A stretch of DNA of 64,000 nt from a bacterium HR11 (lineage in GTDB: Bacteria > Acidobacteriota > HRBIN11), in assembly GCA_002898535.1 (NCBI GenBank), contig BEHN01000011.1, positions 20,694 through 84,693 of the forward strand, read 5' to 3'. The notes under the pieces are model-generated. The model was given only the letters and a program-made list of their open reading frames with translations, was not told where the DNA came from and ran no database searches. Made by a program: the position numbers and the translations under genes. Positions 1 through 8,368 of the stretch are shown here, in pieces. The first letter of the stretch is position 1. Each line of letters starts with the position of its first letter.

Positions 1-410
1 CCGTAGCGCTTCTGCTGAAAGGTCTCGAAGTCGTCCCCCGTCCAGCCCAGGGTGGTGGCCCGCTCCCACGCCAGGTCCCCCACCACCTTCATCACCAGGG
101 GCTTGCGCATGAGAAAGTTGGCCAGAACGCTCTCCAGGGCCAGCCCGTTTACGAAGAGCACGTCTGCCCGTCGACCGAGTCGGAGAATCGTGACCACCGT
201 GAGGGCCCACCGCCAGGGCTTCGGAAGCCTGCGGGGGAGGCGCACGACCTCGAACGGATAGCTGTCGTCATCGTGATCCACCTGGTCGCTCAGGGTCAGG
301 ACCGTGATCGCGTGGCCCCTCGCTGCCAGGGCCCTGGCGATCTGAGGAACATACGTAGCGGGGCCACCGATGTCCGGGGGGAAGATGCCCGTGACGACCA
401 GGATTTTCAT
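1..410 (-). CDS. Glycosyltransferase family 4, N-terminal part (cut by window edge)
   Basis: The reading frame starts with ATG at 408-410 on the minus strand and runs off the left edge, giving about 136 residues. The opening [20 protein letters not shown], followed by an [14 protein letters not shown] helix-strand, is the classic GT-B N-terminal half of GT4 glycosyltransferases that move a sugar from a nucleotide donor onto a glycan or lipid. Its start overlaps the stop of the upstream gene by four bases (ATGA), so the two are translationally coupled. With the nearby epimerase and the GDP-mannose dehydratase relic it suggests a surface-polysaccharide locus. The C-terminal donor-binding half is outside the window, so the substrate cannot be guessed. 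Confidence 0.85.
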   Translation of the reverse strand, partial: MKILVVTGIFPPDIGGPATYVPQIARALAARGHAITVLTLSDQVDHDDDSYPFEVVRLPRRLPKPWRWALTVVTILRLGRRADVLFVNGLALESVLANFLMRKPLVMKVVGDLAWERATTLGWTGDDFETFQQKRY

Positions 411-1588
411 CTTCCGCCCTGCCGCGCTGTTGCGATGGCGTCAAGGTACGCAGGGGCGATCTCCGACAGCGGAAAGAAGCCGACTCGTTGGGTATAGAGC
501 CAGACGTAGCCGTCGCTGACTTCCAGCGCGGAAGCCACTGCCTGCCGGAACTCGTCCGGGGTGAAGAAGTCCGGCCTATTGCCGTAGTCCAGCCAGAGCC
601 CGAACCCCGCCTTCACCTTCTTGCGGTACTCCTCGGGCACCGCGCTCAGGGTCACGGCCTCGTCATGGATCTCGCGATAGGCTTTGATGAACTGACCCCG
701 CCGTTTGAAGGGATAGGCGAATTCGTAGCCGTCGACCAAGGTAGCCCCAGCCGGCATCGCCTCCAGGAGGCCGTCGTAGAAGGCGGGGAGAAGGCCGTAG
801 TTAGCCTCCTCAATGCTTCGACCCCGGTGGACCTCGCGCAGGGGCAGGGTGTAGCCGAAGAGGGAGAGGAGCACGGCCCGGGGGAGGTGGGCCGCGATCG
901 CGGTCATCACCTGTCGGCCCCGCATGCGAGCCGCGTCCCGGTACGCCGCGAAGGGCTTATCAACCTTCTGCCGCTGGCTCGGGTAACTGAACAGGGCATA
1001 GTTGTAATGCTCGGGGTCGAGGATGAGTCCCCGAAGCCCAGCCTCCCTGGCGATCCGGGCCACGACGCCAAAGTTGTTGACGATCGTCCGCCAGCGCTCG
1101 TCGTCGAACCAGGTAAGGCCCTCGGCGGATACTGAGGAAGAGAGGGCCACGGGGAGGAAGTTTTCCGTGAACCGCCGCCATCGGGCGGTCCTGAGGTCCT
1201 CGATGGCCTCCCGGAACTCTTCTATCTGGAAGGCCCTTGGCCCCATCACCTGCCACCCGAGCTGGTTGCCCGTACCACCGGTCTCCAACTTAGAGCGATC
1301 GATCGCGACCACGATGCCCGTCCCATCGAAGGGCATCTCCTCCATCTCACGCCAGTGGTCTCGGACGTACTGGGTGTCGCGGACGCCCCAGCCATAGTAA
1401 ATGAGCCTCTTGACTCCTGCCTCCGAGGCCCCGCCCGGAGCAAGCGTGGGCCCACCGGCAACCAGGAGGACGAAAACGCATGAAGTCCATAGTTGAGGTC
1501 TCCGAGGGAAAGTCACGCGCGGCTCAGGAGCGGAGGAATGAGGCCCGACCGGGCACTCTTCTTGCGCTGGGCTAATCCCTGCACTCAT
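407..1588 (-). CDS. Exported protein of unknown function, glycan-locus neighbour
   Basis: I do not recognise a named family. The open frame extends to 1711 and beyond, but its first 30 or so codons are a relic of another gene, so the real start must lie downstream; ATG 1588 is the first sensible choice, though no strong Shine-Dalgarno is visible. A hydrophobic stretch ([15 protein letters not shown]) looks like a signal anchor. The remaining ~330 residues are soluble, with several D/E-rich beta-strand ends ([28 protein letters not shown]) of the kind seen in TIM-barrel glycosidases; that comparison is only an impression. The stop overlaps the start of the glycosyltransferase by four bases, so the protein probably acts in the same glycan pathway. 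Confidence 0.65.
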   Translation of the reverse strand: MSAGISPAQEECPVGPHSSAPEPRVTFPRRPQLWTSCVFVLLVAGGPTLAPGGASEAGVKRLIYYGWGVRDTQYVRDHWREMEEMPFDGTGIVVAIDRSKLETGGTGNQLGWQVMGPRAFQIEEFREAIEDLRTARWRRFTENFLPVALSSSVSAEGLTWFDDERWRTIVNNFGVVARIAREAGLRGLILDPEHYNYALFSYPSQRQKVDKPFAAYRDAARMRGRQVMTAIAAHLPRAVLLSLFGYTLPLREVHRGRSIEEANYGLLPAFYDGLLEAMPAGATLVDGYEFAYPFKRRGQFIKAYREIHDEAVTLSAVPEEYRKKVKAGFGLWLDYGNRPDFFTPDEFRQAVASALEVSDGYVWLYTQRVGFFPLSEIAPAYLDAIATARQGGR

Positions 1589-1627
1589 ACGCGATGATCT
1601 ACCCCAGGATTTCAGCCAGGTCCTGCT

Positions 1628-1777
1628 CTCGCTCCGCCGAATCGCCTCCAAGAGGTGCATGACCCCCAGGCCGGTGATGTCGTCGGTGTCCTCAGGCATC
1701 TCGAAGCTCACCTTGACGTGACTCTGGGTGCCCAGGTGGTAGGTCTCGTCGGGCCGGAGGTTGTAGACGAAAAACCA
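1628..1777 (-). pseudogene. Relic of GDP-mannose 4,6-dehydratase
   Basis: The minus-strand translation contains [20 protein letters not shown] followed by [14 protein letters not shown] and LLEAI. This matches the highly conserved Gmd segment (QPDEVYNLAAQSHV.VSFE.PEYTADV...G.LRLLEAIR). Nothing resembling the nucleotide-binding N-terminus or the catalytic C-terminus is nearby: upstream the frame hits a stop at 1808-1810, downstream the similarity ends after about 50 residues. It is therefore a decayed fragment trapped between the epimerase and the exported protein. It happens to be in frame with the next gene and would inflate that gene's apparent N-terminus. Confidence 0.8.
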
Positions 1778-1807
1778 CCCTGGCCGGTGATGACGGAAGG
1801 CGGTTCG

Positions 1808-2821
1808 TCATTCGGTGGTAGCGACGTGTCGGGCCCAGGCGCGGTTTTCCCGGTACCAGGCCACGAGGCGGGCCAGGCCTTCTTCCAGGGGTGTCTGGGG
1901 GGACCAGCCGAGGAGCCTCCGGGCCTTCGTGATGTCCGCCCACGTGGCCGGGACGTCGGCCCGATGACGGGGACGGTACTCGACCCGGGCCTTTTCCCCG
2001 ACCAGAGACTCCACGATGCCCAGGGCGTCCCGCAGGACCACCGGGCGGTCCGAACCCAGGTTGATGATTTCGAATTTCGGACTCGAGGGGTCGGATTCTA
2101 AGAAAGCAAGGGCGGCAAGGGTACCCCGGGCGATGTCGTCCACGTAAGTGAAGTCCCGGGCCTGGGTGCCGTCCCCGTAGATCACGACGGGCCGGTCTTC
2201 GCTGACCCACTGGACGAAGCGGAACAGGCTCATGTCGGGCCGGCCCGCCGGGCCGTAAACGGTGAAGTAGCGCAGGATGGCTATATCGAAGCCATAGAGG
2301 TGATGATACGTGTGACACAGGACTTCGGCCGCCTTCTTGGAAGCCGCGTAGGGCGAAAGGGGGCCGTCCGTGTCCGCGTCCTCCCGGAAGGGCAGGGGAT
2401 TACGGGCCCCGTAGAGGCTGGACGTCGAGGCCAGGATGAATCGCCGGACGCCGTGCGTCCGACAGAGCTCCAAGAGGTTTAGGGTCCCGGTCACGTTCGT
2501 CTCGAAGTAGACCCACGGATTTTCGACACTCGGGCGGACGCCTGCCCGAGCGGCCAGGTTGATGACGGCGTCAAAGGGTGGGTCGGAGTTCAACGGCGAG
2601 AGGAAGAGCCGGGTGAGCGCCGCATGGTCGGTGATGTCCAGGGGATGGAACGTAAAGCCGGGTCGCTCCCTCAGCCGGGCCAGGCGCCACTGTTTGAGGC
2701 GGACGTCGTAGGCGTGGTTGAGGTTGTCGAGGCCGACGACGGCATGGCCGGCGTCGAGGAGCTGTTCACAGACCCGCCAGCCGATGAAGCCGGCGGCACC
2801 GGTCACGAGGTAACAGGCCAT
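1808..2821 (-). CDS. NAD-dependent sugar-nucleotide epimerase/dehydratase (SDR)
   Basis: A 337-residue extended short-chain dehydrogenase. The Rossmann motif TGAAGFIG is at residues 7-14, the acidic residue of the NAD-binding pocket follows at LDNLN (31-35), and the active-site Tyr158-x3-Lys162 is present (SPYAASKKAAE). It most resembles UDP-glucuronate 4-epimerase/UDP-glucose 4-epimerase proteins, which invert C4 of a UDP-sugar for polysaccharide synthesis in the cytosol. The ATG at 2821 is followed by an immediate MACYLVTGA strand, so the start is convincing. It is transcribed toward the exported protein and glycosyltransferase, separated from them by the Gmd relic. The exact sugar cannot be read from sequence. 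Confidence 0.88.
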   Translation of the reverse strand: MACYLVTGAAGFIGWRVCEQLLDAGHAVVGLDNLNHAYDVRLKQWRLARLRERPGFTFHPLDITDHAALTRLFLSPLNSDPPFDAVINLAARAGVRPSVENPWVYFETNVTGTLNLLELCRTHGVRRFILASTSSLYGARNPLPFREDADTDGPLSPYAASKKAAEVLCHTYHHLYGFDIAILRYFTVYGPAGRPDMSLFRFVQWVSEDRPVVIYGDGTQARDFTYVDDIARGTLAALAFLESDPSSPKFEIINLGSDRPVVLRDALGIVESLVGEKARVEYRPRHRADVPATWADITKARRLLGWSPQTPLEEGLARLVAWYRENRAWARHVATTE

Positions 2822-2849
2822 CGGAATGGGACGGCGGATAAGGCCGTGT

Positions 2850-2985
2850 GGGGAATTCGGGAATCCGGCAGTTCGGGAGTTCGGGGAATTCGGGCATTCG
2901 GGAGGTGGGTCCTTTTTATCCCCGCCCCGCTCGCCTGAGAGCGGGGTCCAAAGCCATCCGGCAATTCGGGAGTTCGGAAATCGTA
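2850..2985. repeat. Period-8 ATTCGGGA array with embedded hairpin cassette
   Basis: Copies of GGGAATTC/GGGAGTTC/GGGCATTC with a period of eight flank a cassette GGGAGGTGGGTCCTTTTTAT followed by the hairpin CCGCTCGCCTGAGAGCGG. The same cassette, again flanked by the octamers, recurs at 3530-3636. It lies between the epimerase start and hicA and has no coding potential. Confidence 0.85.
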
Positions 2986-3045
2986 CAGGCTCGATGAGTC
3001 GGGAAAGCTGAGCTGACCGGGGTTCTCACGGGCTGAAGGGCTATG

Positions 3046-3267
3046 TCAACCGGCTTTAAGCCAATCCTCCCGGCTGATGCCGGCCCTTTTCAAGATGCGG
3101 CGGAGGAGGTCTACACTGATTTGACTTCTATGAGGGTTCGGCAAAATGAGCCGCATATCCTGACGTACCATGAACTCGTGCCGACCCCCCGCATAAGGTC
3201 CCGTGAACCCTAATCGCCGGAGGCGCCGGATGAGCTCCTGCCGAGAGACAGGCGTCAGGCGTGTCAT
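3046..3267 (-). CDS. hicA: HicA-type mRNA interferase toxin
   Basis: A 73-residue protein of the YcfA/HicA family, a small double-stranded RNA-binding-fold ribonuclease that cleaves mRNA. The typical layout is visible: an N-terminal helix (RQELIRRLRRLGF), the Gly-rich turn GGRHEFMV with the expected catalytic His30, and the strand RLILPNPH. Its ATG shares one base with the stop of the upstream hicB gene (TAATG), the usual coupling. The order antitoxin-toxin is reversed compared with classical hicAB but common for the hicBA subtype. Confidence 0.9.
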   Translation of the reverse strand: MTRLTPVSRQELIRRLRRLGFTGPYAGGRHEFMVRQDMRLILPNPHRSQISVDLLRRILKRAGISREDWLKAG

Positions 3268-3515
3268 TACGCTGTCGCTTTTTCCGGCCCATGGAGGGTG
3301 ATGCCCCCGATCGGAGGTATCGGAAATCCATTGGCGATACTAAAAAGTAGCCAATCCTCGACCGCTTGGAGTAGATTCTCCCGACATTCCTCTAATGTCT
3401 TCCCGGTTGCCCATACGCCGGGCAATTCCGGAATTTCGCCATAATAGGGTTCTTCATCCTCGATAAGTTCGTATCGTGCCCTCTTCAGGGCCTCCTGAAT
3501 GTATGCCAACAGCAC
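3267..3515 (-). CDS. hicB: HicB-type antitoxin
   Basis: An 82-residue protein with the HicB partial RNase H fold: YELIEDEEPYYGEIPELPGVWATGKTLEECRENL is diagnostic (the EDE..Y.GE.PE.PG...G.T.EE...NL pattern). It should neutralise HicA by direct binding. I place the start at GTG 3515 because GGAGG lies six bases upstream; the longer open frame to 3881 is only translated repeat DNA. There is no additional DNA-binding domain, so transcriptional autoregulation by this protein is not evident. Confidence 0.88.
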   Translation of the reverse strand: MLLAYIQEALKRARYELIEDEEPYYGEIPELPGVWATGKTLEECRENLLQAVEDWLLFSIANGFPIPPIGGITLHGPEKATA

Positions 3516-3529
3516 TCGTGACCTCCAGG

Positions 3530-3636
3530 GGGATTCGGCAGTTCGGGAATCCGGGAGGTGGGTCCTTTTTATCCCCGCCCCGCTCGCCCGAGAGCGGGGT
3601 CCAGAGCCATCCGGCCATTCGGGAATTCGGCAGATG
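3530..3636. repeat. Second copy of ATTCGGGA octamers plus hairpin cassette
   Basis: Near-identical to 2850-2985: octamers, the string GGGAGGTGGGTCCTTTTTAT, hairpin with CCGCTC/GAGCGG stem, then CCATCCGGC and octamers again. It sits directly upstream of hicB, so two copies bracket the hicBA operon in the same orientation. Confidence 0.85.
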
Positions 3637-3756
3637 CAAGATGCAGGGTAGAAATGGGGAGTCAGGGGATAAGTACACCTCCGGCCTGTCAGTCCCAGAA
3701 AGGGGTCCGAAAAAACCCCCAGCTTGTATTTATAGGACAAGAAGGGGGAGTATGTC

Positions 3757-3971
3757 AAGTAGGTAGGTCGGCAGATAGGCAGGTGGGCAGATGGGCAGGT
3801 GGGCAGGTCGGCAGATAGGGCCACGGGACGGGAAAAGCCGTCACCGAGGCCCCAAGCCCCTCGGGATCCCGTATCTCGCATCTCGTATCCCGTATCCTTG
3901 AAAAATCGTGCTTCCCGGGCGACGGGAAAAGTCGATCGGACACCATTCTCCCGAACCGAACGGCTCTGTTA
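3757..3971. repeat. GGCAGRTN octamer array followed by a solo right arm of the TIR element
   Basis: From about 3757 to 3818 GGCAGATG/GGCAGGTG/GGCAGGTC/GGCAGATA repeat with period 8. A short CATCTCGTATCC period-7 patch follows, then from 3897 an arm beginning CTTGAAAAATCGTGCTTCCC and ending GAACGGCTCTGTTA at 3971. This arm is the inverted partner of the left arm found in complete elements, but here it has no left arm of its own. Confidence 0.75.
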
Positions 3972-4517
3972 TCAGAGCGGTTCGGTTGGGAGAAATGCGG
4001 CTCCCATCAGGGGAAAACGGTGGCCCGGCGATCTCGATTGTTCAAGCTTGTTAAGGCTGACACCGCCATGACTGGCGGTGTTCGGAGGGGCTGACACCGC
4101 CATGACTGGCGGTGTTGGGAGGGGATATGACACCGCCATGACTGGCGGTGTTCGGAGGGGATGACGCCGCCATCACTGGCGGTGTTTGGAGGGGATTGAC
4201 ACCGCCATGACGGGCGGTGTTCAGAGGGGATCGACCCGGCCAGGACGGGCGGTGCATGAGGAGGACACCCGCAGGACGGCGGGCTCTCTACGGAAGGCAC
4301 CGGCATGACGGCCGGTGTCCCGAGGATAGGCACCAGTCGCCCGACCTGTCGACTGCCCATCTGCCGACCTGCCGACCTGCCCATCTGCCCATCTGCCAAA
4401 TGCCTATCTGCCGACTGCCGACCTGCCCATCGGCCGAATGCTTGAAAAATCGTCTTTCCCGGAGGGTCGGAAAAGTTGAATTTATGAGGCTTTTCACGGA
4501 CCGAACCGCTCTGATAA
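3969..4517. mobile_element. TIR-bounded composite element, copy B
   Basis: Perfect 17-bp terminal inverted repeats: TTATCAGAGCGGTTCGG at 3969-3985 and its exact complement at 4501-4517. The inner arms (about 75 bp each) are also recognisable inverted relatives that end in TTCAAG/CTTGAA. Between them are eight hairpins spaced about 34 bp apart (4058-4322), the first five being near-identical CACCGCCATGACTGGCGGTG units, then about 4340-4435 of CATCTGCC octamers. No transposase or other coding region is present, so it looks like a MITE-type non-autonomous element. Confidence 0.7.
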
Positions 4518-4639
4518 GTGAGGGATGGCCCCCCATAGGCGATAGACGCCAGCATGACGGCTGGCGTTGGGATCGATGGACAGAGGGGGTCAGGGGCAGG
4601 CCCGGTGCTTGCTCATCCGGGGGCAACCCGGGGGTTGTC

Positions 4640-4803
4640 CTTACTTGCATCCAGCATCCTGCGTTTTGTATCCTGCATGCCCGATGGGCGGGTTTGGAGA
4701 CGCCCGCATCACGGCGGGCGCTCGGGGTATTCTTTGGACGCCGCCATGACGGGCGGCGTTCCGAGAGATGCGACTACGAGCCATGACCCATGAGCTATGA
4801 CCT
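4640..4803. repeat. Period-7 arrays and hairpins upstream of the O-antigen ligase gene
   Basis: 4646-4682 carries CATCCTG-type heptamers (CATCCAG CATCCTG CG.. TATCCTG CATG). Two palindromes follow (GCCCGC-atcacg-GCGGGC at 4701-4718 and ACGCCGCC-atgac-GGGCGGCGT at 4737-4759). 4778-4803 is an ATGAGCY/ATGACCY heptamer run that itself contains the candidate start codons of the next gene. I see no protein gene between 4517 and 4790. Confidence 0.7.
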
Positions 4804-7800
4804 CTTCATGCGGTGGGGCCTCGTCGTCGGGCTCCTGGGGTTCACGATGTTCCGGTGGGGCGGGACGCTCCCGCCGGAGCGGCTCGTCTTGCACGTGGGG
4901 GCGGGCCTCCTCTTTCTGATGACGGTCCTCCTGCGGCCCTGGGGGCGCTTGCCGGAGACTCGCCTGCCGCTTCGGGCGTGGACCGGCTTGGTCGGATTCT
5001 TCGGACTCGTGCTTTTTACCCTTGCCCCCCTGCCGGCGGGCGTCCTCCGGGTCGTGGCTCCCGAGACGGCCCGGGTCTGGGACCGGGCCCGACCCGAGGA
5101 TTTCTCACGCCTCCTTGACGACATTCCCCAGGGCGGAGCGGTTCGCGCGCTCCTCCCTTTGATGGGGTCTGACCGGCCCTGCCGTCCGATCTCGATCTGG
5201 CCCGAGGGGACGTGGCACGACCTGATGGACTGGACCGCCTGCGGGGCCGTCGCCTTCGCCGTCGCCTACGGCTGGCGGCGACGGACCCTCATCGGCTGGA
5301 CCTTCGGGGCCGTCATCGTCCTGGCCGTATTTCAGGCCCTGTACGGGCTTTTTGGCTACTGGACGGGCCATCTGCCGTGGCCGGCCGCCGAGCGGGCGAC
5401 CGTCGACCGGGCGTCGGGGTCGTTTTACAACGCAAACCACTACGTGGACTTCCTGGGGTTGAGCCTGCCGGTCGCCATCGCCGTATGGCTCGGCTGGTGG
5501 GGGGAGCTTCGGCGTCGGCTTCCCCGGAACTTCTGGGGGCGTGTGCGGGTGGTCCTGAACACGGCGGGCGGTCTCTTTCCCGTCCTGACGCTGGGGATTC
5601 TGGCCATCCTGTTGGGGATCGGCTTTTCCCGGTCCCGGGGCGGCATCAGTGCGACGCTTCTCGTCCTGGCGGGGATGCTCCTGGGAGGGTCGCTCCGGCG
5701 GTCGAACCGTCGGGAAGCGGTGGCCCCCGGGTCTCGGCCGGGTGGTCGTCGTCGGTGGGTCCGGCCCCTCGTCGTCCTGCTCCTTCTCGGTCTGGTCCTC
5801 TTCCTGTGGGTCGGGCCCCGACCGATCCTCGAGCGGCTCGCCCTGATCCCGCAGGAGCTGGAACTCGAGCCGGGCCGTCGTCTAAGCGCATGGCGGGACA
5901 CGCTCCGGCTCATCGGGCGGTTTCCGGTCTGGGGGACGGGCCTGGGGACCTTCGGTGAGGCCTTCTATACGGTCCAGTCGTTTTACTCCGGCGGCCGGTG
6001 GAACGCCGCCCACAACGAGCTTCTCCAGTGGGTCAGCGACACCGGCCTCCTCGGCCTGGCGGCCCTGGGCGTGTGGCTCGGGGCCCTCGTGCGGTGGTTC
6101 CGGCGGACGCCCCTCGAGAGCGGCACGCTGGGCCTCTGGTCGTGGGGCTGTCGGATGGGCCTGACGTACTTTGGCCTCGACAGTCTCGTCGACCTCAACC
6201 TGCGGATTCCGACGAACGTCCTGCTGGCGATGGTCCTCCTGGGTCTGATGGTCGCCATGCGGCATGTGGACATGAGCCGGGGCTTGGCGACCCGGCGGTT
6301 CGAGAGTTCGGCGCTTTGGCCGGAAGAAGGGGAGGGAGGGGCCTCACGCCCGGCTCCTCTCCGGCGAGGCGAGGGGGGCGGGGTCCTCTCCCCTGACATC
6401 TCTCCCCCGGAGCGAGGATGGGCCTGGCTTCGGGCGGTCCTGGCCGGCGGGGTCGGGGTCGTCCTGGCCGGGGCCTTCATCGTGCAGTCGGTCCGGCTGT
6501 ACGCCGTCGAGCGGGTCGAGGAGGACCTCTACCGGGCCGTGCGGCAGGGGACGGCGGCCTCGGCGGCGGCCCTCGGACAAGCCCGGGCGCTTCTCGCCGC
6601 CGGGCGGGGGACGTCCCGGCTGTACCAGTATCTGGGCATATTGGAGACGCCGACGGACCCGTCCGTCGAGAACACGGCCCCGGCGGTCGCCGCCTACGTG
6701 ATGGCGGCCGTGGCGAATCCTCAGGACTACGTGAGTCGTCGGAACCTGGCCGATCTCCTGTGGCGGACGGGCGCGCCGTCCCGGTGGCCCGAGCGGTTCT
6801 GGCGGGACGCCCTGGCCATCATTCCTTCAGAGGCGCCCCTCTGGTACGAACTGGGCCTCTTCTACTGGGTCTGGGGCCGCATCGACGAGGCCCTCGAAGC
6901 CTTCCAGACGGCCGTCCGCTGGGACCCGGGCCTGGCCCGGCGGGTGTACGGCCACCTCATCCGTCTGGGTCGGCCCGAACTTCTCGAGAGGGTCACGCCG
7001 CCGGACCTCCGGCCGGAGCTGGCGGAATTCCTGGTCGGCCGGGGCTTTCCGGAGGCGGCCCGGTCGGTCCTGCAGGCCGTCCTGGACGAGGGCCATGGGG
7101 ACGTCATCCGACGGGCCCTGCCGCTGGCGGCGACCCATCCCGAGATGGGCCTCCTGGAGGCATTCCTCGAGCGTTTGCGGGACCGCCGGGACCGGGACCC
7201 CGACCTGATTTACTGGGACCTCGTCGGGCGCATCCGGGCCGGCCGGTGGGAGGACCTGGAGGCCGTCATCCAGGAGGCCCTCCGGGTCGCCGACCGGACA
7301 TACGGCCGGAGCGACCGGGCCGGACTCGACTACCGGGGTCGGCTGGCCCAACTTTTGGCCGGGGCCGGTCTCCGGGGGACGGCCCAGACGATCTACATGG
7401 AGGCCCTGGCCCAGGACTCGGCGTACGGCCCGGCCTATCAAGGCCTGGGTCGACTGGCCCTTCAGGACGGACGTCTGGAGGAGGCCTTCAGGTGGCTCCG
7501 ACAGGCGCCCGAGGACGACGCCACCCGGACGGCCCTCTTCCAAGTCGGCATGCGGGCCTTCGAGGCCGGACAGGTGAGCTTGGCCGAGCAGGTCTTCGAA
7601 TTCATGCGGGACCGGTGGGCCTACCGGGTAGACGGCTATCGGGGGCTGGCGGCCTTATATGAAAGGGGTGGGCGTTGGGCGGAGGCGCTCGAGGCGGCCC
7701 GGCGGGCGTGGGAAGCCCGGCCGGACGACACGACCCTGGCCCTTCAGGTCGCCCGCCTGGAGTATCGGGTCGGCGACCGTCTGCGGGCCGTGCAGGCGTG

Positions 7801-7951
7801 GGAGCAAGTCCTCGAGCGGGACCCCCGTTCGGCCGAAGCGTACGGGGGCCTCGTCGAGTACTACCGTTCGCAGGGCCTGGCGACTGTGGCCGACGACCTG
7901 TGCCGTCGAGCGCGGGCCCACGGCGTGCAGGTTCAGGCGTGTGGGGCGTGA
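4790..7951 (+). CDS. O-antigen ligase-like membrane protein with TPR domain
   Basis: A 1,053-residue two-part protein. Residues 1 to ~490 form about ten membrane helices with the Wzy_C/O-antigen ligase signature GTGLGTFGEAF followed by AAHNELLQWVSDTGLLGLA, where family members bind the undecaprenyl-linked glycan. Another helix at ~550 is followed by roughly 450 residues of TPR-like helical pairs (for example WYELGLFYWVWGRIDEALEAF, GPAYQGLGRLALQDGRLEEAF), probably a periplasmic scaffold. It should transfer or polymerise surface polysaccharide. Between the halves lies a low-complexity linker encoded by a repeat-like segment (6307-6420). The start is uncertain: ATG 4790 lies inside a heptamer array and ATG 4808 (MRWGLVVGLL) is an equally good choice; neither has a clear ribosome binding site. 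Confidence 0.85.
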   Translation: MSYDLFMRWGLVVGLLGFTMFRWGGTLPPERLVLHVGAGLLFLMTVLLRPWGRLPETRLPLRAWTGLVGFFGLVLFTLAPLPAGVLRVVAPETARVWDRARPEDFSRLLDDIPQGGAVRALLPLMGSDRPCRPISIWPEGTWHDLMDWTACGAVAFAVAYGWRRRTLIGWTFGAVIVLAVFQALYGLFGYWTGHLPWPAAERATVDRASGSFYNANHYVDFLGLSLPVAIAVWLGWWGELRRRLPRNFWGRVRVVLNTAGGLFPVLTLGILAILLGIGFSRSRGGISATLLVLAGMLLGGSLRRSNRREAVAPGSRPGGRRRWVRPLVVLLLLGLVLFLWVGPRPILERLALIPQELELEPGRRLSAWRDTLRLIGRFPVWGTGLGTFGEAFYTVQSFYSGGRWNAAHNELLQWVSDTGLLGLAALGVWLGALVRWFRRTPLESGTLGLWSWGCRMGLTYFGLDSLVDLNLRIPTNVLLAMVLLGLMVAMRHVDMSRGLATRRFESSALWPEEGEGGASRPAPLRRGEGGGVLSPDISPPERGWAWLRAVLAGGVGVVLAGAFIVQSVRLYAVERVEEDLYRAVRQGTAASAAALGQARALLAAGRGTSRLYQYLGILETPTDPSVENTAPAVAAYVMAAVANPQDYVSRRNLADLLWRTGAPSRWPERFWRDALAIIPSEAPLWYELGLFYWVWGRIDEALEAFQTAVRWDPGLARRVYGHLIRLGRPELLERVTPPDLRPELAEFLVGRGFPEAARSVLQAVLDEGHGDVIRRALPLAATHPEMGLLEAFLERLRDRRDRDPDLIYWDLVGRIRAGRWEDLEAVIQEALRVADRTYGRSDRAGLDYRGRLAQLLAGAGLRGTAQTIYMEALAQDSAYGPAYQGLGRLALQDGRLEEAFRWLRQAPEDDATRTALFQVGMRAFEAGQVSLAEQVFEFMRDRWAYRVDGYRGLAALYERGGRWAEALEAARRAWEARPDDTTLALQVARLEYRVGDRLRAVQAWEQVLERDPRSAEAYGGLVEYYRSQGLATVADDLCRRARAHGVQVQACGA
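6307..6420. repeat. G-rich CCCTCTCCC-type repeat inserted in frame in a coding region
   Basis: The segment GGGGAGGGAGGGGCCTCACG and the following GGCTCCTCTCCGGCGAGG... TCCTCTCCCC resembles the widespread intergenic CCCTCTCC/GGAGAGGG hairpin repeats also seen here at 14640-14695 and 25138-25172. In this copy it is translated as a Pro/Gly/Arg-rich linker (residues ~507-545) without breaking the frame. Confidence 0.5.
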
Positions 7952-8368
7952 CGGTCTCATGTGGCATCGCTGGGAGCGTCGGCATCCTTGCCGGCGGATG
8001 GGCAGTCGGCATGTGGGCAGGTCGGTCGATGGGTAGGTCGGTAGGTAGGATACGTGGGAGATTGGGTGTCGGGAGCAGGATGCAAGATGCAAACCTGACG
8101 TGTGTTTTCAGGCATTCACCGCCGAGACGCAGAGGACGCCGAGGGATGGAATCCCAGCCCCGCTCGCCTGAGAGCGGGGTCACGAGAGAGACCACCGATC
8201 ACGGACCATTCGCCATTCCAAAGGGCGGAACACCAGGACGTATTTCAAAATCCCCATTTTACCGCTGAAACGCCGGGAACGCAGAGAAAAATCGAAGGAA
8301 ACCCTTCGTCCTCTGCGTCCTCGGTGCCTCGGCGGTGAGTTTTGAAACCGGCTTTAGGAGGGTGAAGT
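7952..8368. repeat. Gene-free stretch: octamers, heptamers and an inverted CTCGGCGG pair
   Basis: No coding sequence seen. 8000-8050 holds GGCAGGTN/GGTAGGTN octamers; 8080-8096 CAGGATGCAAGATGC heptamers; 8111-8145 reads TTCACCGCCGAGACGCAGAG and its diverged reverse complement (GTCCTCGGTGCCTCGGCGGTGA) returns at 8309-8338, an inverted pair about 230 bp long overall. Between them, 8157-8180 is another CCGCTCGCCTGAGAGCGG hairpin. The paired CTCTGCG/CTCGGCGG sequence is a repeat type known from many environmental bacterial genomes. Confidence 0.7.

Noticed and set aside
1589..1711. Longer N-terminus of the exported protein
   Set aside because: The upstream codons match GDP-mannose dehydratase, so they are a relic in the same frame.
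4058..4322. CRISPR array (regular ~34-bp spacing of palindromic repeats)
   Set aside because: The intervals between palindromes are themselves conserved (CAGAGGGGATT-type), so there are no unique spacers, and no cas gene is present.
3893..4520. Element arms as promoters (TTGAAA as -35)
   Set aside because: No consistent -10 sequence occurs at the right distance in the different copies, although the arms do often lie upstream of genes.
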